Shown: one piece after another, positions 48,889 through 60,025 of the stretch
How the letters are laid out: every line of letters begins with the position of its first letter
Numbering within the stretch: position 1 is the stretch's first letter
From: Emiliania huxleyi CCMP1516
Taxonomy: Eukaryota > Haptophyta > Isochrysidales > Noelaerhabdaceae
Direction of reading: 5' to 3'
DNA length: 64,000 nt
Assembly: GCF_000372725.1 (NCBI RefSeq)
Contig: NW_005197426.1
Coordinates: forward strand, 265,599 to 329,598
The notes under the pieces: generated by a model
Seen by the model: only the letters and a program-made list of their open reading frames with translations
Databases searched by the model: none
What the model was told of the DNA's origin: nothing
Translations under genes and position numbers: made by a program

Positions 48889-51800
48889 TCAGCCAGCCTC
48901 GGCCTTGCCAGCCTCGGCCTTGACCTCGCGCTTGACCTCGCTCTTGGCCTCGCTCTTGGCCTCCTCGCTCTTAACCTCGGCCTCACCCGCCTCCTCGCCC
49001 GCAGCCTCAAACTGCCGGACGACCTCCTCACCCAACACACGCACAAAGGCGGCGCGCACTGTCGCCAGGTCGGACGCAGACAGGATCTCGCCGCAGGGAC
49101 GGCCCGACTCGCCTGCCATAAGCTGGTCGATTCGGCCGTGCGTCTCGAGCGCGGAGCTGGCCACCTTAGCGGACACGCCGCCGAGACTCTGCCAGTGGTA
49201 TGCTTCGCCTCCGTTGCGGGTGGAGAGCGAGGCGAGGCGGCCGGTCGGCGTGCGGAAGTCGACGCAGTACTGAGTGCCGATATACGGCATGCCCTCCGAG
49301 GTCCAGCCGAACGGGGCGCCCGGCTGCGCCTTCTTCAGGGTCATGCCCTGCTTGCGGCGGGCATGCGGGTCGATGGCGTGCACGCCGGTGGACTTGCCTG
49401 GCGAGACGAGAGGCGGAGCGTGAGAGGAGGGCGAGGAACTACAGCGCGGCTCAGCGAAGTCGAGCCAGACCGTATCGCATTCCAACGGTGAGGACAGCAA
49501 GTTCGCCGTTTTTTTCTTTTTGTTGGGCGGCTGAAACACAGAAAACCCGGGTCCCAAGACGCAGCGCTTGTCCACAGTACTGGGCACGGGCCTCGGTTGC
49601 CTCCTCCACGCCGTGCACCGAGTCCCATCGAGTCCCAAAGGTACGAATGTCACCACACTCTGCTCTCTCGGTCCGTCGCGACCCGCGCGCGCTCGCAGTC
49701 TCACGCTCTCTCTCGCTGCTCGCGGCTCACTCTGAGCCGCTCAATCTCGTGCGCGTGTGCGAGTTTCCGACGCTGGGCTCTAGCACCCCTTGGACCACCC
49801 GGGTGCTTCTGCCGCGGGGGCGAGGGGTAGGAGAGACGTGGCGGCATGGCACACTCACCGCACGGCTCGGTAGCCACGCTGCACTTGCCGCTGCATCAAC
49901 CCTTGCGCCTTCTCCAAGCCCACCGCGTGCCGGTCGCCAGTCCAAATGTCCCCGAACATCGTCATCTTGCCCGGCGAGAATCTGTAGTGCGCCGGCAGCG
50001 AGGGCGGCGTCACGACCACCGCGCCCGGCGCCGGCGCCGGCGCCGTGGCCGCCACCGTGGCCGCCACCGCCGCCGTGACCGCCACCTCCGCCGCCTCCGC
50101 CGCCTCGATCTCCTCCGCTTCGACCAGCAGCCGCGCCTCCTCCTCCTCCACCGCCACCTCCTCCAGCAGCAGCGCCTCCTTCTCCTCCTCGCTCGGCGGC
50201 TGCTCGTCCACCGAGATGCAGCCGCTGCGCGTGATGAGCTTGCCGTCGAGCGTGAGCATCACCTACACCAAAAAAAGGGGGATGCGTGGCGGCCCCGTCG
50301 CGTGGAGGACGAGCGCGTCGTCGCGGCAACCTCGAAGTAGCACGACGAGATCACACCCGCGCGACGCTTCTTGTGCACGTCCCCCTCGGCGGTGCGGCAG
50401 ACAGCGAGCGCAAGGTAGGCGAGGCCGCCCTCGATCGACGCGAGCATCTCCTTGAGCGAGACCTTGTGGCTGTAGTGCTCGAGTTGAGCCGCCTCGCGCA
50501 TGCCGGCGCGCAGCTTGGCCGCCAGCTCGGGCTGCTCAGCCTCCACGGCGGCGCGCAACGCCTCGCCCTCGCGCACCTTCTGCGTGAGCGGGCGCAGCAT
50601 GCCGCTCGACAGGAGCGGCGGCACAGCGCGGACGAGCGAGAGCTGGTCAAGTGGCTGGCGGCTCACTGCGAGGCGGACCACGGCGCGCCCCGTGTACCGC
50701 GTGCCGTCCAGGCAGCCGAACTTTTGGTTGCCCAGTTGATGCCGCCAGACGGTGCAGTCCACGCCGTTGAAGTTGTCCACCTGCAGCAGCCGCATCACGT
50801 GGCCCTCCTCGAGGTTGGCCTGCAGGGGACAAGCGGGTGAAACGAGTTGAGGCGGGAGAGCAGAGGCGGCGCGCCGGCGCGCCTCGAAGGCGGTCTCGCA
50901 CTCGCTGAGCGGGACGTCCATGAAGAGTTTGGACATCTGCTGCCGGTCCACGTTGAGGCCGCTGGGAGCGACCCACGTCGCGTTCTGCTGCACCACCAGC
51001 GCTGGCTCTCGTCGTTTGAGAAGCCGTCGGGCGGCATGCCGATCATCTCGACGACCTGGCGGCCGTTGATGACGAGCGGCGGGTCGAATGGTCGCTCCGT
51101 CGGCCGCGCGCGGGGCTTCCCCGCCACGTACACGTACACCGCGCGCCTATTGCACTAGAGACAGATTGACGTGCCCTTCCCTCGCGGTACACGGGCCGAG
51201 GAGGGGGAGCCGCGCCCGAGCTCGAGGAAGTGGCGGGCGACGTCAAAGTTCTGCGACTCGCGCGCCTCGACGCGCGCGCACAGCTCGGTGAGCTGCGGCG
51301 GGGAAGCGAGGGCTCACGAGGACAAGCGTGGGCGGGGACAAGCGCGGCGCGGGCCGACCACACCGAGATGCTCTCGCCGCGCGCGGCCAGGTTCTCCATC
51401 TCTCGCTCGACCAACAGCGCCGAACGCGCGGTCGAGCGCCGCTGGGTGTACTCGATCGTCCGTTGGCTCGCCTCCACCGCCAGCTGGCCGAGTTCTTGCG
51501 CCGCCGCGACCTTCTGTGCGGAGAAGAATTGGTGCGGCATCTGCTTGAAGGCCACGCCCGCCGCCTCCGCCGCCGCGATCGACGCTTCTCTCGAGAGCCG
51601 CCGCGGCATCACCTTGAAGGCCTCGCCCCTCGCCTGCGCCGCCGCGATCGAGGCTTCTCTCGAGAGCTGCCGCGGCCCGCTGGCCGAGACGCGAACGCTG
51701 GGCCGCCCAGCGCCGCCTGTCTGCCCCTCCATCGGCGCCGCCCCCCACTCGGCGAGGCGCTGCTGCCTGCGAGAGCAGAGGCAGGGGGTGAGCACAGAGA

Positions 51801-52499
51801 GGGTGGGAGGGTGTCTCGATCCGCGTCCCCCGAAAGAGTCTCCACTCAGTCGGTTACCCCGCCCCATCGTGCCAGGGGGCGGCGGCGGGACGCGTGGGAT
51901 CGCCCCCGCGACAGAGTGTGCTAACCCCTCGCCCTGGCTTGCCGCTGCCCCGGCGGCGGTCCTCTCCGATGCGGCATGCACGCTCATGGCGAAGCAGAGG
52001 CTCGCGGTAGATACAAACGGATTGCGCGCTCGCCAGGGCCCCCGTTAGGCGTGCATACGCTTCGGGCGAGGGGAGCGGTGCAGGGATCGCGACACCGGCA
52101 GCGGAGAGCATCTGCTCGACGTCGTCGGCCAGCGAGAGCCCAGCGCCCTGCAGCGCGCTGAAGACATCGACCATCAGCCCGCGGTCGTTGAGCCAGCGCC
52201 TGATTTGCTTAGGGTACAGCGTGCGGCCGGCCTTCGAGAACTTGTTGCACGTCGGCCTGACGCGGCCGCTCTTGGGCTGCTGCAGGGCGTGCACCATGAC
52301 CAGCCGCTTGAAGGCCTCGGAGTAGTCTGCCGTCGCGCTGCGAGACTGCGATCCCTGCGGCGCCGCCAGCGGCGGAGGGAGAGCCGGAGGAGGGAGAGCC
52401 GGAGGAGGGCGAGGCGAGGGGCGAGGCGGAGGGGGGCGAGGTGGTGCGGAGTCAGCCGGAGCCTCCGCCGCTGCCGCGCCCTTCCGAGCCCGCTTCCTC

Positions 52500-52539
<40 letters not shown>

Positions 52540-52630
52540 AGGGGAGGTGCGCCACACCCTCGTCCTCGGATTGCAGAGAGTTCAGAAAGTCGCACGCCTT
52601 CTGGGCGGCCTCGCGCTTCGGCCGCGCCAT
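48889..52630 (-). CDS. Large unknown protein, seven exons, apparent one-base frameshift
   Basis: Model: exons 52630-52059, 51766-51364, 51292-51216, 51146-50883, 50819-50331, 50262-49875 and 49397-48889, about 900 aa if one base is restored near 51000. It starts MARPKREAAQKACDFLNSL; exon 1 has poly-Gly and Pro-rich runs and a helix-turn-helix-like stretch (EAFKRLVMVHALQQPKSGR, TLYPKQIRRWLNDRGLMVD). Exon 2 has a twice-repeated LSREASIAAAxAxGxAFKxMP unit. Later exons include INGRQVVEMIGMPPDGFSND, ATWVAPSGLNVDRQQMSKLF and NFNGVDCTVWRHQLGNQKFG. In exon 4 the frame changes without an intron. The tail is Glu/Lys-rich. Donors are three GT and three GC. I do not recognise the family. Confidence 0.6.
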
Positions 52631-53796
52631 GACTTGTTGGCGGCAGTAAAAGAATTTTAGAATCCACAGAACACTGGGCACAGGACTGGGCACGGGACTG
52701 GCGCGCACTGGCACAGTAAAAGAATTTTCCAACCAAACTCCCTCGCACAACACTGGGCATAGGACTGGGGTGTGAACGCCAAGGATACCTGACCACGAGA
52801 CTTGCGTGGGGTGTGGGGGCGATTGCGGCGACGGTGTTTCGGCATTTCTGTGGCCTGTGCTCAGGAGGTCGTGTGCAGTCCGTGGGGTGCGTGAGTGACC
52901 AACCCCAATTTGTGCCGATGTATGTCCGGTGTGTGGCGCAGCAGCATTGCGACGCATTCTCCAAGCACGGCCTCTGGCGTTGCGAGTGCACAGAGAGCGA
53001 GCAATAGTCGACAAAAGCACTGATCTGTGGGCAGCGGATCTCCATGGCGGTCGCGCCCAGAGAAAGGAGAGCCAGGTTCGGACTTTTTGGTATGGTATGG
53101 TTCTTAGACATACCCCCCGCCAGCTGACAGACCCAGCCTCCCGCCGACGGCACCATACGCCCCCCCCCCACCCACCCACCCCCTCGCCCCACCGCCGGCC
53201 GCCTTATTGCTAGGCTCCAGAGGAGGCTGCAGACACCGACACGCACACTAGATACGCGCGGATGGCCGCCGTCTTCCACACCAGAAAACGGCGGCAAAGG
53301 TGGGCACCCGCGCCGGTCGCCGCACCCGCACCAGCGGGCGCCGCGCCGGCCGCGCCCCGTGCGCGGTGCGGGCGGCTCCGGTGGCCGCCGCGCCGGCCGC
53401 CCTGCGGGCCACCGCACCGGCGAGGTCATCCATCGGCATCGCCGTGCCGGCGGGTGCCCCCCTCCAGTGGGTGCCCCCGCTCCGGTGGTTGCCTCGCCGG
53501 TGGTCGCCTCGAGCGGGTTGGCCAGCTGCGCCAGCGGCGCAATCTCGGGGGACTTGTAGTACATCCCGAACTCGGCGACGAGGGAAAGCTCCTCGGGCTC
53601 GTCCGCGATGATGCCCCCGGGGCAGCCCTGGTAGGGCTCGTCGAGCACCTTGCGCGTGTCGCCGCGGAGAGCAGCTGCAGCAGCTCCGCGACACGGGCGC
53701 GTGCTCCTACCTCATGGCGCTGCGGGCTCGGCGGCGGCAGTGGACCCCCGACATAAGTGTACAGTGCACTCAACAGACAGGCGCGGGACAAGCTAA
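52631..53796. other. Intergenic with a degenerate repeat copy
   Basis: AGAATTTT(C/A)-containing short repeats and GACTGGGCAC/ACTGGGCA repeats occur at 52640-52770 upstream of the unknown gene. The segment 53075-53745 is related to the 554-bp element. No intact gene is supported. Confidence 0.45.
53075..53745. mobile_element. Degenerate relative of the 554-bp TIR element
   Basis: GGTTCGGACTTTTTGGTATGG at its left matches the TIR of the element at 26274 minus the GCGGGG block. The interior shares CGCGCCGGTCGCCGCACCCG (53309) and the EQLQQL...CSYLMALRARR-coding block (53665-53740). No right TIR was found. Confidence 0.6.
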
Positions 53797-55271
53797 CTAA
53801 CTAAATGACAAGGCTGTCCGACCGCCACCAGATAGCAAACTCCGACTGGCGCGAGTTGCTCTGACTCGACGATCCTCGCATTGCGGCGCCGACGGCGAGT
53901 CCTTCGGGAGCGGTGCACCTTGGCGGCGACGAGCGCGATCGCGACAGTGCCGACCGACGACAGCGGCAACGGGGAGAGGAGGCGCCTCCTCCTCGACAAC
54001 GCGTTGCCCATCGGAGGATGCGCCGCTAGGCGGGGAGGGCGGCGGGGAGGGCGGCGGGGAGGGCGGCGGGGAGGGCGGGGAGGGCGGGGCGGAGACGTCG
54101 AGAGGCGGCGGCGGCGAGGGCGACGCTGACGGCGGCGGCGGCGAGGGCGGCGACATCGGCGGGGGCGGAGGCATCTGGGGATCGTTAGCAGGAGCATCAG
54201 GAGGTAAGAGTGGCGGCGGCGGCGGCGGCGACGGCGTGGGCGGCGGCGGCGACGGCGAGGCGGAGGGCAGCGGCGGCGAAGGCGATGACGGCGGCGGCGA
54301 CGGCGAGGTGGAGGGCGGCGGAGGGGCAGATGGCGACGGCGTGGGCGGCGGCGGCGACAGCGAGGCGGAGTGCAGCGGCGGCGAAGGCGATGACGGCGGC
54401 GGCGGCGGCGTGGGCGGCGGCGGCGATGGCGAGGTGGAGGGCGGCGGAGGGGCAGATGGCGACGGCGTGGGCGGCGGCGGCGACGGCGAGGCGGAGTGCA
54501 GCGGCGGCGAAGGCGACGACGGCGGCGGCGGAGGCCAGGGCGAGGCTGTCGACGGCGTCAGCGAGGGAGCGCCCAATTTCCTAGCGCGGTACAGCTCAAC
54601 CGCATATTGGTCGCCGGCGTACGATCGTCCATTCGCTGAGCGGCGTGATCTCGACGGGCACCGTGACCCTCCCGAGGAGCGCAACGCCCTCTCCTTCTGC
54701 ATACGAGAAGCGGCCGATGTCCGGATCTTTGCTGTCGCCGCCAGATAAGACCCACTCCGGTTGAGCACGGTCTGTTTCGGGCCGTACTCAATGAAGCGAC
54801 AGCCCGTCCGGACGGGCTCGCTGAGGTTCGTTCGGATGCCCAGCGACCCCAGCAGCGTCGAGTTGCTGCGTCTGTAGCCAGCTCCGCCAGCGTGGCCGGA
54901 AAGACCCAGAGCAGGCCCCAGCCGCCCTCGACCGACGAGGCGAAGGGCCCGTCGGTGGCGGCGGCGGGCGCCTCGTAGCAGTCGTACATGATGCCGTCGC
55001 TGTGTGTGACTTGGCCGTAGCCGCCCACGCCATCGCAGGCCGCCTGGCACGTTGCCGACGGCACAGGACTGCCGCACACTCTGAAGGAAGCGGGCTGGCC
55101 GGAAGGGGGTTGCCAGTCGGGCGCACTTAGCGCCGTACGGTAGACCGTGTCGAAGTGTCGTCCACGTACTTGGGGAAGGGGGGACTGTACACGACCACGC
55201 ACCTCTCGGCTCGCAGTCCGCGTACATTTTGTTTGAGGGGCCCGCCCGCAGGAGGGAGGATTGTTGGCCAA
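53797..55271 (-). CDS. Proline-rich, pherophorin-like wall or surface protein; structure uncertain
   Basis: The minus strand encodes a long (S/P)PPPP domain (about 54040-54560: SPSPPPPTPSPSAPPPPSTS-type repeats with two near-identical ~130-bp internal copies), preceded by a Cys-containing region (RVCGSPVPSATCQAACDGVG, GIMYDCYEAPAAATDGPFAS) and YGPKQTVLNRSGSYLAATA. Such Hyp-rich plus Cys-rich arrangements occur in algal extracellular matrix proteins. At least one frame change near 54860 is unexplained, and another frame at 54620-54730 also looks coding, so introns or errors are present. The span is approximate and the start is not fixed. Confidence 0.4.
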
Positions 55272-55391
55272 AGCTCAGATTTCTTTTTTGTGTTTTGTTC
55301 GACTTCGAGGAGAAGCGAGAAGAGCCCCCATGAAGAGGAATACCACGACCGCGGACACACACAACACGCCCGCTCCGAGTCTGAATAAGGT

Positions 55392-56536
55392 TTACCTTCC
55401 CTTCCTCGCCGCGTCCTCGTGCATCGCGCGCAGGATGTCTCGTCCGGCCTGGTCTCCGCCCCCCACCACGGGCTGCCGGCCCTCGCTGCCGCCCCCGAAG
55501 AGCCGCACCCCCCTCGCGTTGACCTTGTTCCCGTTCGGGTCGTTTGTCACCACCAGCCCGCGCGAGCCCGCTTCTCGCCGGACCGTGTACTCGGTCTTTG
55601 CGGGCACGACGAGGCAGGACCCCTCGGAGAGGGTCGCCTCCTCGCCGCCGCGCAGGCTCACCCTCGCCTCGCCGCGCAGCTGCAGCAGCCACGTCTCGTG
55701 CCTCCACGCGGCGTTGTGCTCCACCGGCCCTCCGGCGACAAAGATGCCGAACTCCTTGTCGGGGTGGCTCTCGCCGAAGAGGGGCAGGGTCGCGCCCGCG
55801 TCGAGCAGCGCGGACCGCTCTTCCAGCCACTCGTCCAGCCTACAGCCACACGGCGCGCGCTCTCACGCCGGCGCAGCAGGCCGCACCGCATTCCAGATGC
55901 CGCGAGGCGCCGGAAGGGCGGAGGGACGACCGTCGCCACGTCCTGCTTGAGGGGCGGCGAGGCGAGGACGGAGGTGGCGGAGGGCCGCCGCGTGGCCGCC
56001 TCCTCCGACTCGCGGAAGGCGGCGAGCACCGGCGCGAGGTCCTTGCCCAGGTCGGAGCAGTGAAAGTACTGCTCCCAGAGCACGGCGTCGCACGCCTCAA
56101 AGTCGGTGTAGAAGCGGAGGCCGTCGAGCTCGCGCTCGCTGCGCCGCCGCTCGACGACGAGGCCGATGGAGCCCGCGTCCGGCCGCTGCGGCGAGTGCGG
56201 GATGCGCGAGGGCAGCAGGTACACCTCGCCCTCGCGGATCCGCACCAGCTCGCGCCGGCCGGCCTGCAGCGTGGGCAGCTCCATGTCGCCTCGCAGCTGG
56301 AAGAAGAACTCGCTCCCCTCCTCGAGGTGGAAGTCCTCGCGCCGGTTCGGCCCGCCCACAAACATGACGGAGAGCTGGTCGCGGTGGAGCAGCTTGTTCA
56401 TCACGGGCGGCGCAAAGGAGGCCGCGTTGTCGCGGAGCCACGTGTCGAGGTGCGTGACGGCCAGCGACGAGCAGTGCCGCCGGGCGGCGCGGCGCCCGAG
56501 GCAGCCGGCGCGGCACAGCGGGCGGGAGGCGAGCAT
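55392..56536 (-). CDS. HAAO: 3-hydroxyanthranilate 3,4-dioxygenase
   Basis: Model: exons 56536-55887 and 55839-55392 (365 aa). This iron enzyme opens the ring of 3-hydroxyanthranilate to the precursor of quinolinate in tryptophan-to-NAD synthesis. The N-terminus (MLASRPLCRAGCLGRRAARR) looks mitochondrial. The first cupin carries the family signature: FVGGPNRREDFHLEEGSEFF, FQLRGDMEL, IREGEVYLLPSRIPHSPQRP, giving the His/Glu/His metal ligands and the substrate Arg. The second cupin (LDEWLEERSALLDAG, PLFGESHPDKEFGIFVAGG, TWLLQLRGEA) lacks metal ligands, as usual for the monomeric eukaryotic type. The intron (55840-55886) is 47 nt with GT-AG. Residues 195-240 form an Ala/Pro-rich linker. Confidence 0.92.
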
Positions 56537-57243
56537 GGCGGTGCAGTCGTCGATTCGGCCGACACGAAGAGAAAGAATTTTGCCCGGCCCAAGGGCTACT
56601 CTAGGACAGTGCCGACGGGACGCGGCGCGAGAGACGACTCCCGCGAAAGCACGGCGGGCATCCGATTCTTCTCTCTTCTTGGCATCCGTGGCGTGGGGCT
56701 CGCCTTCGAAAAAGAAAGAAAGAAAGAAAGACAACCCAAGGGAGGGATGGGAGAACGGCACGCCGCCACCACACAGGGATTTTAATCGCCTTCGAAAAGT
56801 CGGGCATGGCTCTCCCCGCAACTTTCTCGCTAACACGCGCGCACCACCGAGACTGTGGTGGGCGCGCTGCGGTCGCACGTCTACCTCCGTCATAGTGCCA
56901 CGACGTGCGGCCTAGATTTAGCACACGCACCTCTGCTCGCATACACTCATACAATGAATATCACCTGTGCGAGATAGGGCTAGCAGTACTGTTATATGAT
57001 AGTAATAGAGCAGTTTGGTCGGAGGGCGCCCGGGTCGCTCCGGAGCGGCCCCGCGCGGGGAGGTGGGTGGAGGGCGGGCGCCACGCCGTCGGGCAGGTCG
57101 CGCGGGGACGCAGCCGGGGCCAGCGCGCGGCGCTAGAGGGCCGGGCGCAAACTTGTTGGACCTGGACCTGGACCTGGACCTGGGTCGGCGAGTTTTGGTG
57201 GTTCGAAATGCGGAGCGCGCAGTCCGTTGTGGTTCGAAACGCG
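56537..57243. other. Intergenic with repeat copy
   Basis: Contains the minus-strand copy of the ~80-bp repeat (56706-56784) and a (TGGACC)5 tract at about 57157-57182. A GGTTCGAAAYGCG motif is repeated at 57197 and 57233. No gene is supported. Confidence 0.45.
56706..56784 (-). repeat. Dispersed ~80-bp repeat, copy 2
   Basis: The reverse complement of the family seen at 13512: AAAGAAAGAAAG, CAACCCAAGGGAGGGATGGG, CGGCACGCCGCCACCACACA. Confidence 0.85.
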
Positions 57244-58010
57244 ATGCCTCCGTTGGGAGACACGGACGGCGCCGGCGGGAGCGACGCGGCCGGCGAGGCG
57301 CCGCACTCGGTCGCCGCCCTGACGGTGATCAGCGAGCCGGTCGAGCGTGACCAGTTGCATTCGAATCTGAGCACCACATTGAGGCCGTTGGTGGAGAGGG
57401 AGCGTCGCGAGCGAGGTGACGAGGATGGAGCTGTGGGTGTAGCCGGTGACGTGTCTGACTTTCGCATTGAAAGACTTATTGATCGAGGGTGGGGATGGAG
57501 CGGAGGCAACATCTCACATGCAGATCAATTGGAATAGGGTCAAGCGGCACTACTTCGAGGTGTATCTCTTTCGGTCAGCAAAGGGCTGTGGGTGTAGCCG
57601 GTCGAGGCACGGCCGCGTCGTCCACGACGAGTCGTCGGAGAAGGGCGAGACGTCGAAGCGCCGTGACGGTGATTCTCGGGCCGAGGCCGATGTCTCGTAG
57701 GGAGGAGCTGACTTGTCAGCGCCTTCGCAACGCGGTTCAATTGTGGACGACGGTGTACACGGAGATGGGATGGTGCGACGACATGCGGGACAAGCTGCGA
57801 TTGCACATGCTTCTGCATGCTACGTGTTCGCACCGCGAGGTCGAACCGAGGTTTATACGGGTGTGGCTCCAGGGCCCGGTGCTCCAGGATGCAGCGGCTG
57901 CGAACCGGCGCAGGTGTGTCCGCAATGCGCTCACTAACGTGGCTGAGCAGGAGCATGAGGACGGCAACCACGCACACGAATGTCTGTGCTGTAAGGCAGC
58001 TAGCCTGTGA
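57244..58010 (+). CDS. Unknown protein, tentative two-exon model
   Basis: Model: exons 57244-57445 and 57598-58010 (204 aa). An 18-nt direct repeat GCTGTGGGTGTAGCCGGT occurs at the end of exon 1 (57430) and the start of exon 2 (57585), in different frames; splicing GT 57446 to AG 57597 joins them into one frame. Exon 1: MPPLGDTDGAGGSDAAGEAP and SVAALTVISEPVERDQLHSN. Exon 2: SAVTVILGPRPMSRREELTC, LWTTVYTEMGWCDDMRDKLR, ending CLCCKAASL. No family recognised. The 152-nt intron may be a longer relative of the duplicated-edge introns. Confidence 0.35.
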
Positions 58011-58482
58011 GGAGGGCGTCCATAGACACCTCACTAGACCCCACACACGGTCTCGTCCGTGCCTCGCCGGCCGGAGAGATTGCTAGTTTGCTAGAGAGGT
58101 GGAGCAAGCCTGCTCTAGCCTCGCATGTTACTTCCTGTTGTGTCTGTTGTTTGTTGTGCCCTTGTTTGTTCTCTTGGCACCTTGGAGTGCTGGGGGGGGC
58201 GACAGGGAGGATGTGGCCTTGAGTTATGTGTACGCCTATACTCAGGGTGTGTGGCAGCCCGCTGGCTGTGTGTCTTGTGAGCCTGTTTGTGTCTTGTGTG
58301 TCGCTCGTGCGTGTCGTCATCATCTGTCTAGCGTCCACCCATACCGCGTTGGTGTCCAGTCCGAGCCTGGCTGTTCTTCACCTTTCTACCTAACCTAACC
58401 TAAAGTCGATAATTGAACACAACGCACTCTCGCAGGTGGTCGTCAGAAGACTCGTCCTTGCTCGAGGAGAGCTCGATAGACT
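58011..58482. other. Intergenic, no feature seen
   Basis: T- and G-rich sequence with TTGTGTGTTGTGCC-like runs, and TAACCTAACCTAA at 58390-58402. No gene is supported. Confidence 0.4.
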
Positions 58483-58689
58483 ATGCAGCCAGGATATGCA
58501 GCAAGGAGGGCGGAGCTGCGACGAAAGACGAAAGAAGCCGCGAGAACAAGGGAACGGCAGGCGGCGGCGGCGGCGCAGAACGAGGCAGAGGAGAGCGACG
58601 CGACAGAGGAAGAAGCGACAAGGGAGAGCACGACGAGAGGGGGCGACCGCGAGGTGGCACGAAGGTTGCAGCGAGAAGCGGCGAGATAA
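58483..58689 (+). CDS. Short basic/acidic helical ORF in a tandem duplication
   Basis: 68 aa: MQPGYAARRAELRRKTKEAA then TRERQAAAAAQNEAEESDAT and a basic end. The last half recurs in the next repeat unit (58855 on), joined after a GCACTCTCGCAG acceptor-like site, so the real transcript may splice between units. Coding status is doubtful. Confidence 0.25.
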   Translation: MQPGYAARRAELRRKTKEAARTRERQAAAAAQNEAEESDATEEEATRESTTRGGDREVARRLQREAAR

Positions 58690-59150
58690 TGCGAAGAGAG
58701 ATAGGAAGAGGCGGACGCCCAAGGCGCAAGGGTGGGCGACGGCTAGCGCACCACACCCCTCTCCTTAAAATCCCTGTGTGGTGGCGGCGTGCCGTCGTCC
58801 CATCCCTCCCTTGGGTTGTCTGTTTTCTTTCTTTCTTTCTGCACTCTCGCAGGACGAGGCAGAGGAGAGCGACGCGACAGAGGAGGAAGCGACAGGAGGG
58901 AGAACGACGAGAGTGGGACGACCGCGAGGTGGCATGAAGGTTGCAGCGAGAATCGGCGAGGGAATGCGAAGGGCCAGTGAGTGGCCACTATACCACACAA
59001 ACAACTCTAACACTCACACGAGATAGAAAGAGGCAGACGACCAAGGAAGGGTGGGCGACGACTAGCTCACCACACTCCTCTCCTTTAAAATCCCTGTGTG
59101 GTGGCGGCGTGCCGTCCTCCCATCCCTCCCTTGGGTTGTAAACAAAACAA
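58581..59150 (+). repeat. Tandem duplication of a ~274-bp unit
   Basis: Unit 1 is 58581-58854 and unit 2 is 58855 to about 59150. Each starts CGAGGCAGAGGAGAGCGACG and ends with a copy of the ~80-bp repeat. Unit 2 has an insertion around 59000 (ACTCTAACACTCACACG). Confidence 0.85.
58768..58850 (+). repeat. Dispersed ~80-bp repeat, copy 3
   Basis: AAATCCCTGTGTGGTGGCGG ... CCCTTGGGTTGTCTG, then TTTC repeats, ending at an acceptor-like CTCTCGCAG. Confidence 0.85.
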
Positions 59151-59215
59151 CTCTCTTGGGTTGTCTGCTGACTTTCTTTCTTTCTTTCTTCTCACATGAC
59201 AAGCGATCCCACGAC
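59088..59215 (+). repeat. Dispersed ~80-bp repeat, copy 4, interrupted
   Basis: Same family, with TAAACAAAACAACTCTCTTG inserted so that CTTGGGTTGT is doubled. It ends in CTCACATGACAAGCGATCC like the copy at 13512. Confidence 0.85.
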
Positions 59216-59283
59216 AGCGATTTGGAGAGAGAAAAAGCTGCTCGCTCGAACCGCGGCCGACTCTACCATCGCGGCCGCAGCTG

Positions 59284-59703
59284 TTGAGCTCTTCAGAAGA
59301 CTGGTGCCTCATATGCTGCCTCCCTGCGGATGCTGCCGGCGAGCCTGGCGGTCCGCTGTACTACAAGGAAGTGCTGACTCGATTCTACCTCGAATTCTTC
59401 TACCCCCACGACACGGAACGCGAATGTGACAGGACCATCGGGTCCTTCAGCCACCAAAGTGAGATCACCCGAGAGCAGCTGAGCCTGCCTCTGGCCTCGC
59501 CTCCCTCTCCTTCAGGCATTCGTGGCATCCTATGGGTCGTCCAGAGTATCGACCTCTGGCGAGTCAGCCAGCCCCACTTTGAGGGCGCCATGAAGTACAG
59601 AGCGATCGCCACCTCGCTGGCCTCTCCGCAGGCCCCCCCCGACCGCGTCGAACTCATCGGCGCGGGCTCTCTCGGCTACGGGACCGGCCCCAGCTTCGGC
59701 TGA
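59284..59703 (+). CDS. Unknown small protein
   Basis: 139 aa: MSSSEDWCLICCLPADAAGE, YYKEVLTRFYLEFFYPHDTE, GIRGILWVVQSIDLWRVSQP. The aromatic, mixed composition is unlike the shadow frames, so it is probably coding, perhaps as the last exon of a gene whose start lies in the duplicated region upstream. No family recognised. Confidence 0.45.
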   Translation: MSSSEDWCLICCLPADAAGEPGGPLYYKEVLTRFYLEFFYPHDTERECDRTIGSFSHQSEITREQLSLPLASPPSPSGIRGILWVVQSIDLWRVSQPHFEGAMKYRAIATSLASPQAPPDRVELIGAGSLGYGTGPSFG

Positions 59704-60025
59704 GGGCTGCCAAGCTGCCGAGCCCAAATCACTGTGAGAGTCGTGATTTCTTGTTGGTTTTCTAAAATCTCTCAGCGATTGTGGGGACTACACAGAGAGA
59801 GAGATTTTTGGACTACATGATCCGTCCGTACATGAAGGGTGGAGGGGCCCGTCCGCAGAGCTAGGCGGTGTGGGCGCCCTCCACGAAAACTCGCAGCTTG
59901 TGAGGAGTTCAGGCGCGGGCCCGAGCCCCTCGGCGCCACGAGTCTTTCTTGCCTCCCAGCCCTTGCGCTTTGAACTCTGTGGCGGGCCGGTCGACGGTCG
60001 ACAGGACACCCAGCTCCAGGCCACC
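59704..60025. other. Intergenic, promoter region of the FHA gene
   Basis: No gene. AT-richer sequence at 59740-59815 includes GAGAGAGAGATTTTT, similar to 42974-42987. The ATG at 60026 has a strong context (GCCACCATGG). Confidence 0.45.

Noticed and set aside
53797..55830. One 677-codon minus-strand frame through the proline-rich region into HAAO
   Set aside because: Its upstream 600 bp is the shadow of HAAO exon 2 in another frame; only the Pro-rich and Cys-rich part below 55271 looks coding.
58390..58402. Telomere-like TAACCTAACCTAA run
   Set aside because: Only two to three short units in the middle of the window; too short and internal to be a telomere, and chance is likely.
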